The notes: generated from the letters alone by a model not told the origin. 64,000 nucleotides of DNA from Niallia taxi (GCF_004005475.1 NZ_RZTZ01000013.1:1-64000); one strand, 5' to 3'; positions 1 through 8,858 are shown, numbered from the stretch's first letter. Made by a program: numbers and translations.

Positions 1-21
1 TGTGAAAATCTTTTTACTCAT
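1..21 (-). CDS. Start of a leftward gene cut by the window edge
   Basis: On the minus strand an ATG at 21 opens a frame of seven codons (MSKKIFT) that runs off the left edge. A GGAG ribosome site lies seven bases upstream at a normal distance. Too little is present to name a product. An intrinsic terminator (69-119) lies about 40 bases upstream in the same sense, which would fit an attenuated leader. It could be a chance start codon. Confidence 0.35.
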
Positions 22-68
22 TATTTTCTCCGTCTCCATGTTTCTCTAGTTGTGTTACATAATTATAC

Positions 69-119
69 AAAAAAATACCCTATAGGTAGACTTTTTTTAA
101 GTGTCTACTCTATAGGGTA
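69..119 (-). terminator. Leftward intrinsic terminator or attenuator
   Basis: Arms 76-91 and 103-119 pair over about 15 bp with one small bulge. On the minus strand the hairpin is followed by seven T residues (complement of 69-75). No leftward gene ends here, because the next gene to the right is on the plus strand. The hairpin therefore probably acts in the leader of the gene starting at 21. Confidence 0.5.
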
Positions 120-208
120 CATTTTATGACTTCTGCTGGCTTTATTTTATTTACTTTGTGATTTTTTATTCAGAATATTTTAGTACTTTAGCAGGGTAAA
201 AGTTATTA

Positions 209-238
209 TTGACAGCACTAGTTTTCTTACCGTATGGT
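209..238 (+). promoter_or_regulatory. Probable sigma-A promoter of the APC permease
   Basis: TTGACA (209-214), an 18-base spacer and TATGGT (233-238). A perfect 14-bp palindrome, GGTATATATATACC (236-249), covers the -10 and probable start and could be an operator. It implies a leader of roughly 215 bases before the permease start. Confidence 0.45.
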
Positions 239-271
239 ATATATATACCGTTCACCGTATTTTGATTAATT

Positions 272-315
272 CGGCACGGAGGCAGGCCTAACGAAAAAAC
301 AGAGCCAAATTGCCG
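272..315 (+). other. Possible structured leader element, unidentified
   Basis: CGGCA (272-276) pairs with TGCCG (311-315) around a G+C-rich, A-interrupted interior, inside an otherwise AT-rich 5' leader. It does not match a riboswitch class I could recall. The rest of the leader to 463 holds a palindrome, TAAAAGCTTTTA (near 386-397), which resembles a weak cre or operator. Confidence 0.2.
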
Positions 316-463
316 TTTATGGAAATTACTAATGGATGTGCTTGTATTCTTTGATTTTAATTTGGAAAAATAGTAGAAGTATATGTAAAAGCTTTTAACA
401 ATTTACAAGTAATCTCCAATTTACAACTAGCAATTACACAATAAAGGAGAGAACACAAACATC

Positions 464-1870
464 ATGAGCAATGGTAATAAACTTGGACTAGCTATATTGA
501 CATCACTTGTTGTCGGTAATATGGTCGGTTCGGGAATCTTTATGCTTCCTCGCTCTCTGTCAGAGGTAGCAAGCCCTGCAGGTGTCATACTCGCATGGGT
601 TTTAACTGGTTTAGGCGTATTAGTTACAGCTTTAGTCTTCGGAAATTTAGCAATAAGAAAACCTGAATTAACTGGTGGTCCGCAAATATATGCAAAGCAG
701 TTGTTTAAGGAAGGGTCGAACCTGTCACTGCTTTCCGGTTTTATGTCCTCATGGGGATACTGGATTGGGAACCTTGCAGGAAATGTTGCGATAATCACAA
801 CATTTGCCGGGTATTTATCAACGTTTTTCCCTATTTTAACTAGTGAGGCTGTCCTGTTTACAGCAGGATCCTTTACTTTAAGAGTCGGAAATGCCTTTAC
901 ATTCGCCGTTTGTACCTTGCTTTTATGGGGAACACATTTTATTATTTTGCGCGGGCTTGAAAATGCAGGAAAACTGAACTTCCTTGCTACTGCAGCTAAA
1001 GTTGTCGGTTTTTTGCTGTTTATAATCATTGCACTGTTTGCGTTTGAAGCAAGTAATATACTGCCATTTGCTGAAGTAAAAACAGATGCTGCAGGCAACT
1101 CAGTTGGTTTATTAGGACAAGTTAATAATGCAGCGGTTACGACACTATGGGCATTTCTTGGTGTTGAATCTGCCGTTGTGTTTGCAGGCAGAGCCAAAAA
1201 GAAAATGGATGTGAAACGTGCTACGATTTTGGGACTGTTTCTTGCGCTGGCAATCTATATTGGCATAAGCACATTGGTTATGGGACTGTTAAGTCAAGAT
1301 GCACTCGTTTCTTCACAAAAACCATTGATTGATGCCATTGAGGTCGTGCTTGGACCGATAGGCGGCAAAATCCTTGCTGGTATCGGGCTGATCAGCTTAT
1401 TTGGGTCCACAATCGGCTGGGTAATGCTTAGTGCGGAAATACCTTATCAAGCTGCAAAGCAAGGGATTTTCTTAAATCCTTTTAAGAAAGAAAACAAGCA
1501 TGGCATGCCAGTATTTTCTTTAGTGCTGACAAACATACTTGGACAATTATTCATTTTCTCTACTGTGTCAAACAGTATTTCACAAGCATTTGACTTTGTC
1601 ATTTACATTGCTACATTGGCATATCTTGTTCCGTACTTGATTGCCTCGTTGTTCCAAGTGAAGCTTACCTTCACTGGAGAAACATATGTGCATAATAAAG
1701 GCCGAAAAATAGACATGGTAATCGGTATACTTGCATCCATTTACTCCATATGGGTCATTATTGCAGGAACAGCAGATATTAAGACATTTCTGTTCGGAGT
1801 CATCCTACTCGCAAGCGGTATATTATTTTATCCAAAAGTCCGCCGCAGCCAAAGTCTAACTAATAAATAA
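464..1870 (+). CDS. APC-superfamily amino acid permease (basic amino acid/polyamine antiporter type)
   Basis: A 468-residue integral membrane protein with about 12 hydrophobic segments. The first segment carries the GNMVGSGIF glycine motif that lines the substrate site in APC transporters. The style (short N terminus, GGPQIYAKQLF after segment 2) resembles the APA group of arginine/ornithine and lysine/cadaverine antiporters, but the substrate cannot be read from sequence. The start at 464 has an AAAGGAGAG ribosome site. It is a single-gene unit: a long leader precedes it and a strong terminator follows directly. No arc or decarboxylase gene is nearby to support an exchange role. Confidence 0.8.
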   Translation: MSNGNKLGLAILTSLVVGNMVGSGIFMLPRSLSEVASPAGVILAWVLTGLGVLVTALVFGNLAIRKPELTGGPQIYAKQLFKEGSNLSLLSGFMSSWGYWIGNLAGNVAIITTFAGYLSTFFPILTSEAVLFTAGSFTLRVGNAFTFAVCTLLLWGTHFIILRGLENAGKLNFLATAAKVVGFLLFIIIALFAFEASNILPFAEVKTDAAGNSVGLLGQVNNAAVTTLWAFLGVESAVVFAGRAKKKMDVKRATILGLFLALAIYIGISTLVMGLLSQDALVSSQKPLIDAIEVVLGPIGGKILAGIGLISLFGSTIGWVMLSAEIPYQAAKQGIFLNPFKKENKHGMPVFSLVLTNILGQLFIFSTVSNSISQAFDFVIYIATLAYLVPYLIASLFQVKLTFTGETYVHNKGRKIDMVIGILASIYSIWVIIAGTADIKTFLFGVILLASGILFYPKVRRSQSLTNK

Positions 1871-1871
1871 T

Positions 1872-1907
1872 AAAAAGCGAAGCAGAAAAAATGCTTCGCT
1901 TTTTTTT
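1872..1907 (+). terminator. Intrinsic terminator of the permease gene
   Basis: Stem AAAAGCGAAGCA / TGCTTCGCTTTT with a 7-base loop and a run of T. It abuts the stop codon of the convergent lipoprotein gene, so it may serve both strands. Confidence 0.85.
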
Positions 1908-2413
1908 CATATAGAGGAAGTACTACTATCCTTTTCCTCCCAGTCGACATTATGCTCTTCTGCCAGCTTATCAATCTCATTTTGATATTCACGAAGCAAG
2001 GAGCGCGCTTCTTCCAACATACCGTTAGCCTCTTCTATCAACAAAGGATCCTGTGTTTCAAGGGCCCTGACTATTTTCACAAACGCATTATATTGAAGAT
2101 CTGCGCCTTTTATATAAATTTCATGAATTTCCCTTAACTCACTTGTTTCAATTGGAACAGAATTCAATTCCTTAATAAACTCATTGTACGTCGGGATGAC
2201 AGTTGATACTAAAGCATCATACATGGTTATATCATCACTATAGTTTATACCTGAAACTTGATCATAGGCAGAAACAGCAGTTGCCTCCAGCTCAAAGGCT
2301 GTTAGCATTTCCTTATTAACATAGTCCATTAAATCATCCTGAATAGGATCACTGAAGCATGCAGATAAAACAAGCATGATTGGTAAAATGGAGAAAAAAA
2401 TAACTTTTTTCAC
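1907..2413 (-). CDS. Small lipoprotein of unknown function
   Basis: 168 residues. The chosen GTG start (2413) follows an AAAGGAGG site at good spacing; an upstream in-frame ATG would extend the protein through the promoter and operator region and is unlikely. Residues 1-18 are a signal peptide ending in a LSAC lipobox with Cys19 as the lipidated residue. The mature part is acidic, helical and partly coiled coil. No catalytic motif is visible. It is divergent from a PadR regulator, and the 190-base gap holds two operator-like palindromes, so it may be controlled by that PadR. The function is unknown. Confidence 0.75.
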   Translation of the reverse strand: MKKVIFFSILPIMLVLSACFSDPIQDDLMDYVNKEMLTAFELEATAVSAYDQVSGINYSDDITMYDALVSTVIPTYNEFIKELNSVPIETSELREIHEIYIKGADLQYNAFVKIVRALETQDPLLIEEANGMLEEARSLLREYQNEIDKLAEEHNVDWEEKDSSTSSI

Positions 2414-2510
2414 TAAAAAACCTCCTTTACCACAACTTATGAAGGAATGGAAGTCCACTATGTATAGCAGAAAAGCCCAATTATGTTGAAAAAGGAAAAT
2501 AATTACTCGA

Positions 2511-2579
2511 ACTATCTTGTAATGCAAAATAGTGTATGATAATCTGTATTCATAAGCTATCTTGCATTGCAAAATAGCT
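2511..2579. promoter_or_regulatory. Two near-identical palindromic operators, probably for PadR
   Basis: Palindrome 1 (2511-2533) and palindrome 2 (2555-2579) share a 21-base core, CTATCTTGYAWTGCAAAATAG, differing at two bases and offset by 45 bp. A possible promoter (TTGTAA 2517-2522, GATAAT 2538-2543) overlaps the first and runs into the second. Their place just upstream of padR suggests autoregulation. The same region could also control the divergent lipoprotein gene. Confidence 0.65.
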
Positions 2580-2603
2580 AGTCGATCGAAGGGAAAGAAG
2601 CAG

Positions 2604-2921
2604 ATGTCATCAAGTCAAATGCTTAAAGGCGTTCTCGAAGGCTGTTTATTAGCAGTTATCGCAAAAGGCGAAGTGTATGGATATGAAATGATTGAAAGAT
2701 TAGAAGCGTACGGATTTACCATGATTAGTGAAGGCAGCATCTATCCTGTGCTGCTGCGAATGAAAAAAGAAAAGCTTGTTCATGTTGAAACAAAAGCATC
2801 ACCATCTGGACCGAAAAGAAAGTATTACACACTAACAGCAGAAGGCTACAGTGAATTAACGCAATTCGAGGAAAGGTGGCTGCTTTTATCCAAAAGTGTC
2901 AACGAATTATTCAAGAAATAA
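2604..2921 (+). CDS. PadR-family transcriptional regulator
   Basis: 105 residues, typical of short (subfamily 2) PadR proteins. The winged-helix domain covers about residues 6-80, with the family run GYEMIERLEAYGF, GSIYPVLLRMKKEKLV and GPKRKYYTLTAEG; the C-terminal helix serves dimerisation. The ATG at 2604 is chosen because an earlier TTG in the same frame lies inside the operator palindrome. The gene is followed after 15 bases by a HAAS-domain membrane protein, the usual partner of such regulators in Firmicutes. The likely ligand is unknown. Confidence 0.9.
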   Translation: MSSSQMLKGVLEGCLLAVIAKGEVYGYEMIERLEAYGFTMISEGSIYPVLLRMKKEKLVHVETKASPSGPKRKYYTLTAEGYSELTQFEERWLLLSKSVNELFKK

Positions 2922-2936
2922 AGGAGGTCGTAAGTT

Positions 2937-3698
2937 ATGGAGCTATCGGCGAAGGGTCAGGAATTTATCGATAATCTTCAATTATATTTAATGGCCAGCG
3001 GTAAAAAGGATGCAGAAATTAATGAGATAGTGGAAGAATTGACAGACCATCTAGTAGAAGCGGAAAAGGATGGCAAAAACATTACAGAAATTACAGGCGA
3101 CTCCCCAAAAGCCTATATGGAAAGTTTAGCTAACGAAATGAAAACAGACTATAGAGAATGGTTAAAGTATATTCCTCTTGTGTTTATAAGTGTCATAGCC
3201 TATAAACTAATCGGTGACACCCTTCTAGGTGAAATAAGCTATTCATTAGCAGTAATTATTGGTCAGCCGTTAGTTGTTGCAGTAATGCTATTATTATTTG
3301 TCCTTACATTCAAAAAGTTTGCGTCAAATACAGAAGCACTGTCAAAAAAGATGATGATTGTTGTCATGATACTCAATATCCTGTGCACTTCAGCATTTGT
3401 TCTGCTTTTATACTTTGGCAACAAAGGGACACCGGTGCTTATAATTGATAATTTTGCTGGAAAGCTGGGTGTTGCAGCAGTTGCATTCGTCTTCTTAGCA
3501 TGGTTTGCATGGTGGTCGAAATCCTTATTACCTTTTATTCCATTAATGATTTATGTTCCTACATTAGCAGTACAATATTTACCACTAACAAATGAGGAAA
3601 AAGCAATATATTCCGCCATCCTCTTCGCCTTGTTCGGAATCATTTATTTTTTGGTTATCTTTATAAAAAGCAGAAAAGAAAAAGCGAAAACAGCTTAA
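2937..3698 (+). CDS. HAAS-domain membrane protein paired with PadR
   Basis: 253 residues with a ribosome site AAGGAGG. Residues 1-75 are a soluble helical region (EINEIVEELTDHLVEAEKDGK) resembling the HAAS/DUF1700 domain that recurs next to PadR regulators. About six hydrophobic segments fill residues 80-245, and the tail is basic. It is co-transcribed with padR (15-base gap) and closed by a terminator. The accepted view for such pairs is an envelope-linked signalling or stress role, but no enzymatic motif is visible. Confidence 0.7.
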   Translation: MELSAKGQEFIDNLQLYLMASGKKDAEINEIVEELTDHLVEAEKDGKNITEITGDSPKAYMESLANEMKTDYREWLKYIPLVFISVIAYKLIGDTLLGEISYSLAVIIGQPLVVAVMLLLFVLTFKKFASNTEALSKKMMIVVMILNILCTSAFVLLLYFGNKGTPVLIIDNFAGKLGVAAVAFVFLAWFAWWSKSLLPFIPLMIYVPTLAVQYLPLTNEEKAIYSAILFALFGIIYFLVIFIKSRKEKAKTA

Positions 3699-3754
3699 CT
3701 GCTAACGGACAGCAGACGTGAAATAACACTTCTTTAAATATTACCACCACTTTG

Positions 3755-3778
3755 ACACCTAAAATTAGGTGTTTTTTT
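3755..3778 (+). terminator. Intrinsic terminator after the PadR/HAAS operon
   Basis: Stem ACACCTAA / TTAGGTGT with a 2-base centre and seven T residues. Confidence 0.8.
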
Positions 3779-3851
3779 AAACTAATAATTGAATATTTAT
3801 TAATAATATTGTATAAATATTATATAACCAATCGTACTGAGGAGAATAATA

Positions 3852-4265
3852 ATGGACTACCAAATAACAAATGAACTCCCTACATTTGAACAGTTTGCAG
3901 CACTCCATGAAGCAAGCGGACTGCTGCAAAACAAAAAAGGAAATTATACACGAGAACAACTATATGAAGCTGCCAAAAACAGCTGGTATTATACAGCTAT
4001 TTATCATAATGACATATTAACAGCATTTGGAAGAATGATTTCAGATGGCGTTTATCAGTCTCTAATCTGTGATGTAATGGTAAACCCAGATATGCAAGGG
4101 CAAGGTCTTGGCAAAAAGGTGATTGAAGAGCTTATCCAAAAATGCAAGGATAGCGGCATACAAACAGTCCAGCTTTTTTCGGCAAAGGGAAAGCATCCCT
4201 TCTATAAAAAGCTAGGCTTTCAAGAGAGAGAAACAGACGCTCCTGGCATGACAATTTTAATTTAA
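3852..4265 (+). CDS. GNAT-family N-acetyltransferase
   Basis: 137 residues, one GNAT domain. The acetyl-CoA pyrophosphate-binding loop is visible as MQGQGLGKKVIEEL (near residues 80-94), preceded by the strand ICDVMVNP. The C-terminal segment HPFYKKLGFQER is the usual GNAT motif B region. The start has a GAGGAG site. It stands alone between two transcription units and gives no context for its acceptor substrate. Confidence 0.85.
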   Translation: MDYQITNELPTFEQFAALHEASGLLQNKKGNYTREQLYEAAKNSWYYTAIYHNDILTAFGRMISDGVYQSLICDVMVNPDMQGQGLGKKVIEELIQKCKDSGIQTVQLFSAKGKHPFYKKLGFQERETDAPGMTILI

Positions 4266-4311
4266 AGATAAGAATCACATATGAAAATATTGTAAAATCC
4301 AACTAAAATAT

Positions 4312-4340
4312 GCATATCACTCCTAATTTTGGTAACGATA
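4312..4340 (+). promoter_or_regulatory. Candidate sigma-F (forespore) promoter of the catalase gene
   Basis: GCATA (4312-4316), a 14-base spacer and GGTAACGATA (4331-4340), which fits nine of ten positions of the sigma-F -10 pattern GGNRAYAMTW. The spacer is one base short of the common 15. It lies 30 bases before the catalase start codon. I see no PerR box in the gap. Confidence 0.4.
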
Positions 4341-4369
4341 TTGTTATACATATAAAGGAGTTGAAATGT

Positions 4370-5932
4370 ATGGAAGAAAAAATGAATGAGCCAACCGGCG
4401 AAGACATGTTAACAAATCGCCAAGGCCATCCTGTAACAGATAATCAAAATGTAAGAACGGTTGGGAACAGAGGCCCGACAACACTGGAAAATTACGATTT
4501 CTTAGAAAAAATCACACACTTTGACCGTGAAAAAATCCCTGAAAGGGTTGTTCACGCAAGAGGTGCTGGGGCGCACGGGTATTTTGAGTCATATGGTACT
4601 GTCGGGGATGAACCTATTTCCAAATATACAAGGGCGAAAATTTTCCAAGAAAAAGGCAAACAAACACCGCTTTTCGTGCGTTTTTCAACAGTTGTCCATG
4701 GTGTTCATTCTCCAGAAACGTTAAGAGATCCACGAGGATTTGCGATTAAGTTTTATACAGAGGATGGCAACTGGGATTTAGTGGGGAACAACATAAAAAT
4801 TTTCTTTATCCGTGATCCGCTGAAATTTCCAGATATGGTTCATTCCTTTAAGCCAGACCCTGTTACAAACCTGTCTGATCCGGAAAGAATGTTTGACTTC
4901 CTTGCATTAACACCTGAATCCATGCATATGATTACATTCTTGTTTTCACCATGGGGTATACCTGCCAATTACCGGCAGATGCAAGGATCTGGCGTACATG
5001 CCTATAAATGGGTGAACGAGGAAGGAAAAGGTGTTCTTGTTAAATACCATTGGGAGCCAAAACAAGGCATCAAGAACTTAACACAAAAAGAAGCGGATGA
5101 GCTTCAAGGAAAGAACTACAGCCATGCAACACAGGATTTATATGAAGCGATTGAAAAAGGCGATTATCCGGAATGGGAGCTATTTGTACAAATCATGGAG
5201 GATGGAGAGCATCCAGAATTGGATTTTGATCCACTTGATCCGACAAAGCTTTGGTATAAAGACGATTTCCCTTGGCTTCCAGTCGGAAAGATGGTTTTGA
5301 ACAAGAATCCGGAAAACTACTTTACAGAAGTAGAGCAAGTTGCATTCGGTACAGGTGTAATCGTGGATGGAATGGACTTTTCTGATGACAAGCTTCTTCA
5401 AGGAAGAACCTTCTCCTACTCTGATACACAGCGACACAGAGTCGGAACAAACTACCTGCAATTGCCAATCAATAAACCGAAAAAGCATGTGGCAACAAAT
5501 CAGGAAGGCGGCCAAATGGATTTCCGGACGGAGTTCGGCAAACACCAAAATCCGCACATCAATTATGAGCCATCTGTTATCGGCGGCTTAAAAGAAGCGG
5601 AAAATCCCGGAAAAGAGCATGAGCCGCATGTGGAAGGCGAAGTGAAACGGGAAAAAATCTCTCGTGAAAATAATTTCGGACAGGCTGGAGAAACATACAG
5701 ACGTTTTTCTGATTTTGAAAGAGATGAACTCATCAGTAACCTATCATCCGCACTTGCTGCTTGTCGTGAGGAAATACAAGCAAAAATGGTCGAAATGCTG
5801 ACACAATGCGATGAGGATTACGGTAAAAGAATTGCAGAAGGAATCAAGAAGATAACAGAAACTAGAGTCGATAAAATGGAAGAGGCTGTGCAAACAGCAG
5901 AGGATGTGTCCCATCCCTCTGATCCTTACTAA
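4370..5932 (+). CDS. Monofunctional haem catalase (possibly spore catalase)
   Basis: 520 residues, the small-subunit class of haem catalases, converting hydrogen peroxide to water and oxygen. The catalytic His62 sits in [14 protein letters not shown], the distal Asn in DLVGNN, and the proximal haem ligand Tyr350 in [13 protein letters not shown] catalase-related helical domain forms the C terminus (about 430-510). The ATG at 4370 has an AAAGGAG site at good spacing; upstream in-frame codons overlap the promoter. In B. subtilis katA is PerR-controlled and katX is a sigma-F gene. The sigma-F-like promoter here hints at the latter role, but the symbol is left open. Confidence 0.95.
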   Translation: MEEKMNEPTGEDMLTNRQGHPVTDNQNVRTVGNRGPTTLENYDFLEKITHFDREKIPERVVHARGAGAHGYFESYGTVGDEPISKYTRAKIFQEKGKQTPLFVRFSTVVHGVHSPETLRDPRGFAIKFYTEDGNWDLVGNNIKIFFIRDPLKFPDMVHSFKPDPVTNLSDPERMFDFLALTPESMHMITFLFSPWGIPANYRQMQGSGVHAYKWVNEEGKGVLVKYHWEPKQGIKNLTQKEADELQGKNYSHATQDLYEAIEKGDYPEWELFVQIMEDGEHPELDFDPLDPTKLWYKDDFPWLPVGKMVLNKNPENYFTEVEQVAFGTGVIVDGMDFSDDKLLQGRTFSYSDTQRHRVGTNYLQLPINKPKKHVATNQEGGQMDFRTEFGKHQNPHINYEPSVIGGLKEAENPGKEHEPHVEGEVKREKISRENNFGQAGETYRRFSDFERDELISNLSSALAACREEIQAKMVEMLTQCDEDYGKRIAEGIKKITETRVDKMEEAVQTAEDVSHPSDPY

Positions 5933-5941
5933 TAATGATTT

Positions 5942-5978
5942 AGCCTGCTGTGTTTATAACAGCAGGCTGTTTCTTTTT
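5942..5978 (+). terminator. Intrinsic terminator of the catalase gene
   Basis: Stem AGCCTGCTGT / ACAGCAGGCT with a 7-base loop, followed by GTTTCTTTTT. Confidence 0.85.
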
Positions 5979-5987
5979 GTGGATATG

Positions 5988-6016
5988 TTGACAAAATTCC
6001 AAATTTATGGTATTAA
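5988..6016 (+). promoter_or_regulatory. Sigma-A promoter of htpG
   Basis: TTGACA (5988-5993), 17-base spacer, TATTAA (6011-6016). The predicted start, near 6023, is immediately before the CIRCE element. Confidence 0.7.
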
Positions 6017-6023
6017 ATAAGCG

Positions 6024-6050
6024 TTAGCACTTGAAATCTATGAGTGCTAA
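6024..6050 (+). promoter_or_regulatory. CIRCE element (HrcA operator) upstream of htpG
   Basis: TTAGCACTT-N9-GAGTGCTAA: the 9-9-9 architecture of CIRCE with one departure from the consensus arm TTAGCACTC. It lies at the predicted transcription start, where HrcA operators of groE and dnaK operons usually sit. Confidence 0.85.
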
Positions 6051-6099
6051 CGGCGTTACATATTCGTTTATTCTTACTTTTGAAAGGAGCTATTTGCTA

Positions 6100-7977
6100 A
6101 TGATGGAAACAAAGGAATTCAAAGCCGAATCCAAAAGGCTTCTCGAAATGATGATTAACTCTATTTACTCACAAAGAGAGGTTTTTTTAAGAGAACTGAT
6201 TTCTAATGCAAGTGATGCCATTGATAAAATCTATTACAGGGCATTATCAGATGATGCAATAACCTTCCATAAAGAAGATTACTATATAAAGATTAAAGCA
6301 GATAAACAGAAGCGGACTTTGACCATAACAGACAGCGGCATTGGAATGACAAAAGAAGAGCTGGAGAATAACTTAGGGACAATTGCAAAGAGCGGTTCTC
6401 TTGCCTTTAAGAATGAAACAGAGCTAAAGGACGGGCATGATATTATCGGCCAATTTGGTGTAGGTTTCTATGCTGCCTTTATGGTTGCAGATGTTGTAAC
6501 TGTTACCTCAAAATCACTGGACAATAGTATTGCCTACAAATGGCAATCAAAGGGTGCTGACGGGTACACAATCGAAGAAGCTGCCAAGGAACAAGTCGGA
6601 ACGGAAATAGTGCTAACATTAAAGGAAAACAGTGAGGAAGACCATTATGATGAGTTTTTAGACGAATATCGTTTAAAACAAATTATAAAAAAATACTCGG
6701 ATTTTATCCGTTACCCAATTAAAATGGATGTGTCTGTTTCTGCTCCAGAGCAAGATGACAATGGAGAATTTGCTGAGTTTGTGGAAGAACAAACAATTAA
6801 CAGTATGGTGCCAATTTGGAGAAAAAACAAAAGTGAACTTACGGATGAAGATTATGAGCGCTTTTACGAGGATAAACGTTATGGATTTGATAAGCCGTTA
6901 ACACATATTCATGTGGGCGTGGATGGAGCAATCCGCTATAATGCCATTTTGTATGTACCGGAAAAGGCACCATTTGATTATTATTCGAAGGAATATGAAA
7001 AAGGCGTAGAGCTGTATTCTAACGGTGTTCTGATTATGGAAAAATGCGCAGATCTTCTGCCTGATTATTTTAGCTTTGTAAAAGGGCTTGTTGATTCAGA
7101 GGATCTTTCTTTAAATATTTCCCGAGAGATGCTTCAGCATGACAGACAGCTGAAAAAAATCGAAAAAAATATCACAAAAAAAATTAAAGGCCAATTGAAA
7201 ACACTGTTAAAGGACGAGCGGGAAAAATATGAAGCATTTTATCAATCCTTTGGCAGACAATTGAAATTCGGAGTCTATAATGACTTTGGTGCAAATAAAG
7301 AAATGCTGGAGGATTTGCTGCTGTTTTATTCCTCAAAAGAGAAAAAGCTCGTTTCTTTAGATGAATATGTCTCCAAAATGGCAGACGAGCAAAAGTATAT
7401 ATACTATGCAACAGGTGAATCTATTGAAAGAATCAATAAACTTCCCCAAACAGAGCTTGTCGCTGACGAAGGCTATGAAATTCTTTATTTCACTGATGAT
7501 ATCGACGAGTTCGCCATTAAGATGCTTCGTGTCTATAAAGACAAAGAATTCAAATCTGTATCTTCAAGCGATCTTGGTATTAATGTGAATGATAAGGAAA
7601 CGACAGAAACAGAGGAAGAAGTTAAACCATTACTGCAGTTTATGAAAGACGCCCTTAACGGAAAGGTGAAGGATGTGAAGATTTCAACAAGATTAAAATC
7701 TCATCCAGTTTGTCTTTCGACAGAAGGCGAATTAACGATTGAAATGGAAAAAATCCTTAATGCGATGCCTGACAGCCAGGGTGTGACAGCCGATAAAGTG
7801 CTCGAAATTAATACAAGCCATGAAGTATTTCAATCATTAAAAACAGCATTTGCACAGGATAACGATAAGCTTACACTGTATACAAATCTATTATACAATC
7901 AAGCGCTGCTTATTGAAGGACTTCCAATTGAGGATCCAGTAGAATTTACGAATAATATCTGCAAAATTATGGGATAG
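6100..7977 (+). CDS. htpG: Chaperone protein HtpG (bacterial Hsp90)
   Basis: 625 residues, the normal length for HtpG. The N-terminal GHKL ATPase domain shows [12 protein letters not shown] (catalytic Glu and Mg-binding Asn), [11 protein letters not shown] and [13 protein letters not shown]. The middle domain contains [14 protein letters not shown] and the C-terminal dimerisation domain follows. Start 6100 has an AAAGGAG site; an earlier in-frame ATG overlaps the CIRCE element. It helps refold client proteins in the cytoplasm. It is monocistronic, and the CIRCE element predicts HrcA control, unlike B. subtilis htpG. Confidence 0.98.
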   Translation: MMETKEFKAESKRLLEMMINSIYSQREVFLRELISNASDAIDKIYYRALSDDAITFHKEDYYIKIKADKQKRTLTITDSGIGMTKEELENNLGTIAKSGSLAFKNETELKDGHDIIGQFGVGFYAAFMVADVVTVTSKSLDNSIAYKWQSKGADGYTIEEAAKEQVGTEIVLTLKENSEEDHYDEFLDEYRLKQIIKKYSDFIRYPIKMDVSVSAPEQDDNGEFAEFVEEQTINSMVPIWRKNKSELTDEDYERFYEDKRYGFDKPLTHIHVGVDGAIRYNAILYVPEKAPFDYYSKEYEKGVELYSNGVLIMEKCADLLPDYFSFVKGLVDSEDLSLNISREMLQHDRQLKKIEKNITKKIKGQLKTLLKDEREKYEAFYQSFGRQLKFGVYNDFGANKEMLEDLLLFYSSKEKKLVSLDEYVSKMADEQKYIYYATGESIERINKLPQTELVADEGYEILYFTDDIDEFAIKMLRVYKDKEFKSVSSSDLGINVNDKETTETEEEVKPLLQFMKDALNGKVKDVKISTRLKSHPVCLSTEGELTIEMEKILNAMPDSQGVTADKVLEINTSHEVFQSLKTAFAQDNDKLTLYTNLLYNQALLIEGLPIEDPVEFTNNICKIMG

Positions 7978-7983
7978 AAACGG

Positions 7984-8011
7984 AAAAAACAGCCTTAGCC
8001 GGCTGTTTTTT
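7984..8011 (+). terminator. Intrinsic terminator of htpG
   Basis: Stem AAAACAGCC / GGCTGTTTT with a 6-base loop and a run of T. Confidence 0.8.
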
Positions 8012-8036
8012 GTCATTTGTTCAGAGCTCGTCTTTT

Positions 8037-8065
8037 TTGACGATACCTGGATTTATAAGCATAAT
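8037..8065 (+). promoter_or_regulatory. Sigma-A promoter of the MBL-fold gene
   Basis: TTGACG (8037-8042), 17-base spacer, CATAAT (8060-8065); five of six bases match in each hexamer. Confidence 0.6.
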
Positions 8066-8098
8066 AGAAATGGTAATATACCAAAAAAGGAGGAGAAT

Positions 8099-8818
8099 AT
8101 GATGGATTCTCAATGGAATTTTCGTGCATTAAAGATAAACTTAGGTTCGTTCACGATTTTCCCTACATTATTATGGAATAAAACGAATGCTCTTCTAGTG
8201 GATACAGGCATGCCCGGCACGCTTGCTGCACTGCAGGAAGCATTTGCAGAAAATGATGTACCTTTTGAGAAACTTTCCGCCATTATAATAACACATCAGG
8301 ATTTGGACCATATTGGTAGTCTGCCAGAATTAATGGAAGCATCAAACAAAAGGTTAGCTGTATTTGCACATGAACTGGATAAACCGTATATAGAAGGAAC
8401 AAAGCTTCTTCTTAAATTGAGCGGAGAGAAATTAACCGCAGAAAAATGGGCATCTATACCTGATAGTTTAAAACCATTCTATGAGAATCCTCCAAGTGCG
8501 GATGTAACGCATCTCCTCACAGATAAAGCGGAGCTTGAAGGTTATCCTGGCATTGAGGTCATTACTACACCAGGTCACACACCTGGCCATGTCAGCCTTT
8601 ATATAAAAGACAAGAAAACACTTATTGCTGGGGATGCTCTCACTTGCATAGACGGGAAACTAGCCGGACCTGTTGCACAGCATACATTAAATATGGAAGA
8701 AGCGTTAGAATCTGCAGCTAAATTTCTTCACTATGATATTAATACAGTAATTTGCTACCATGGTGGTATTGCTGCAGGTAATATCAAGGAACAATTAAAA
8801 GCAATCATAACAAAATAA
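8099..8818 (+). CDS. MBL-fold metallo-hydrolase
   Basis: 239 residues. The metal-binding motif is THQDLDHIG (His66, Asp68, Asp70, His71), in which the usual second His of HxHxDH is Asp, a variant seen in several Bacillus MBL proteins. Further ligands are His in TPGHTPGHVS, Asp in IAGDAL and His in CYHGG. Two adjacent ATG codons follow an AAGGAGG site; the second (8102) has the better spacing. No signal peptide is seen, so it is cytoplasmic. The substrate (lactone, thioester or phosphoester) cannot be inferred. It is transcribed alone between its own promoter and a two-way terminator. Confidence 0.85.
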   Translation: MMDSQWNFRALKINLGSFTIFPTLLWNKTNALLVDTGMPGTLAALQEAFAENDVPFEKLSAIIITHQDLDHIGSLPELMEASNKRLAVFAHELDKPYIEGTKLLLKLSGEKLTAEKWASIPDSLKPFYENPPSADVTHLLTDKAELEGYPGIEVITTPGHTPGHVSLYIKDKKTLIAGDALTCIDGKLAGPVAQHTLNMEEALESAAKFLHYDINTVICYHGGIAAGNIKEQLKAIITK

Positions 8819-8821
8819 ACG

Positions 8822-8858
8822 AAAGGGGACAGAAAATTTCAAGGTTCCTGTCCCTTTT
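8822..8858. terminator. Bidirectional terminator between convergent genes
   Basis: AAAGGGGACAG pairs with CTGTCCCTTTT, one G bulged, and has A and T tracts on the two sides. It separates the MBL gene from the leftward oxidoreductase gene. Confidence 0.7.

Noticed and set aside
427-1197. A 256-codon open frame on the minus strand
   Set aside because: It is the complement of the permease gene, has no ribosome site, and its composition follows the third-base pattern of the plus-strand gene.
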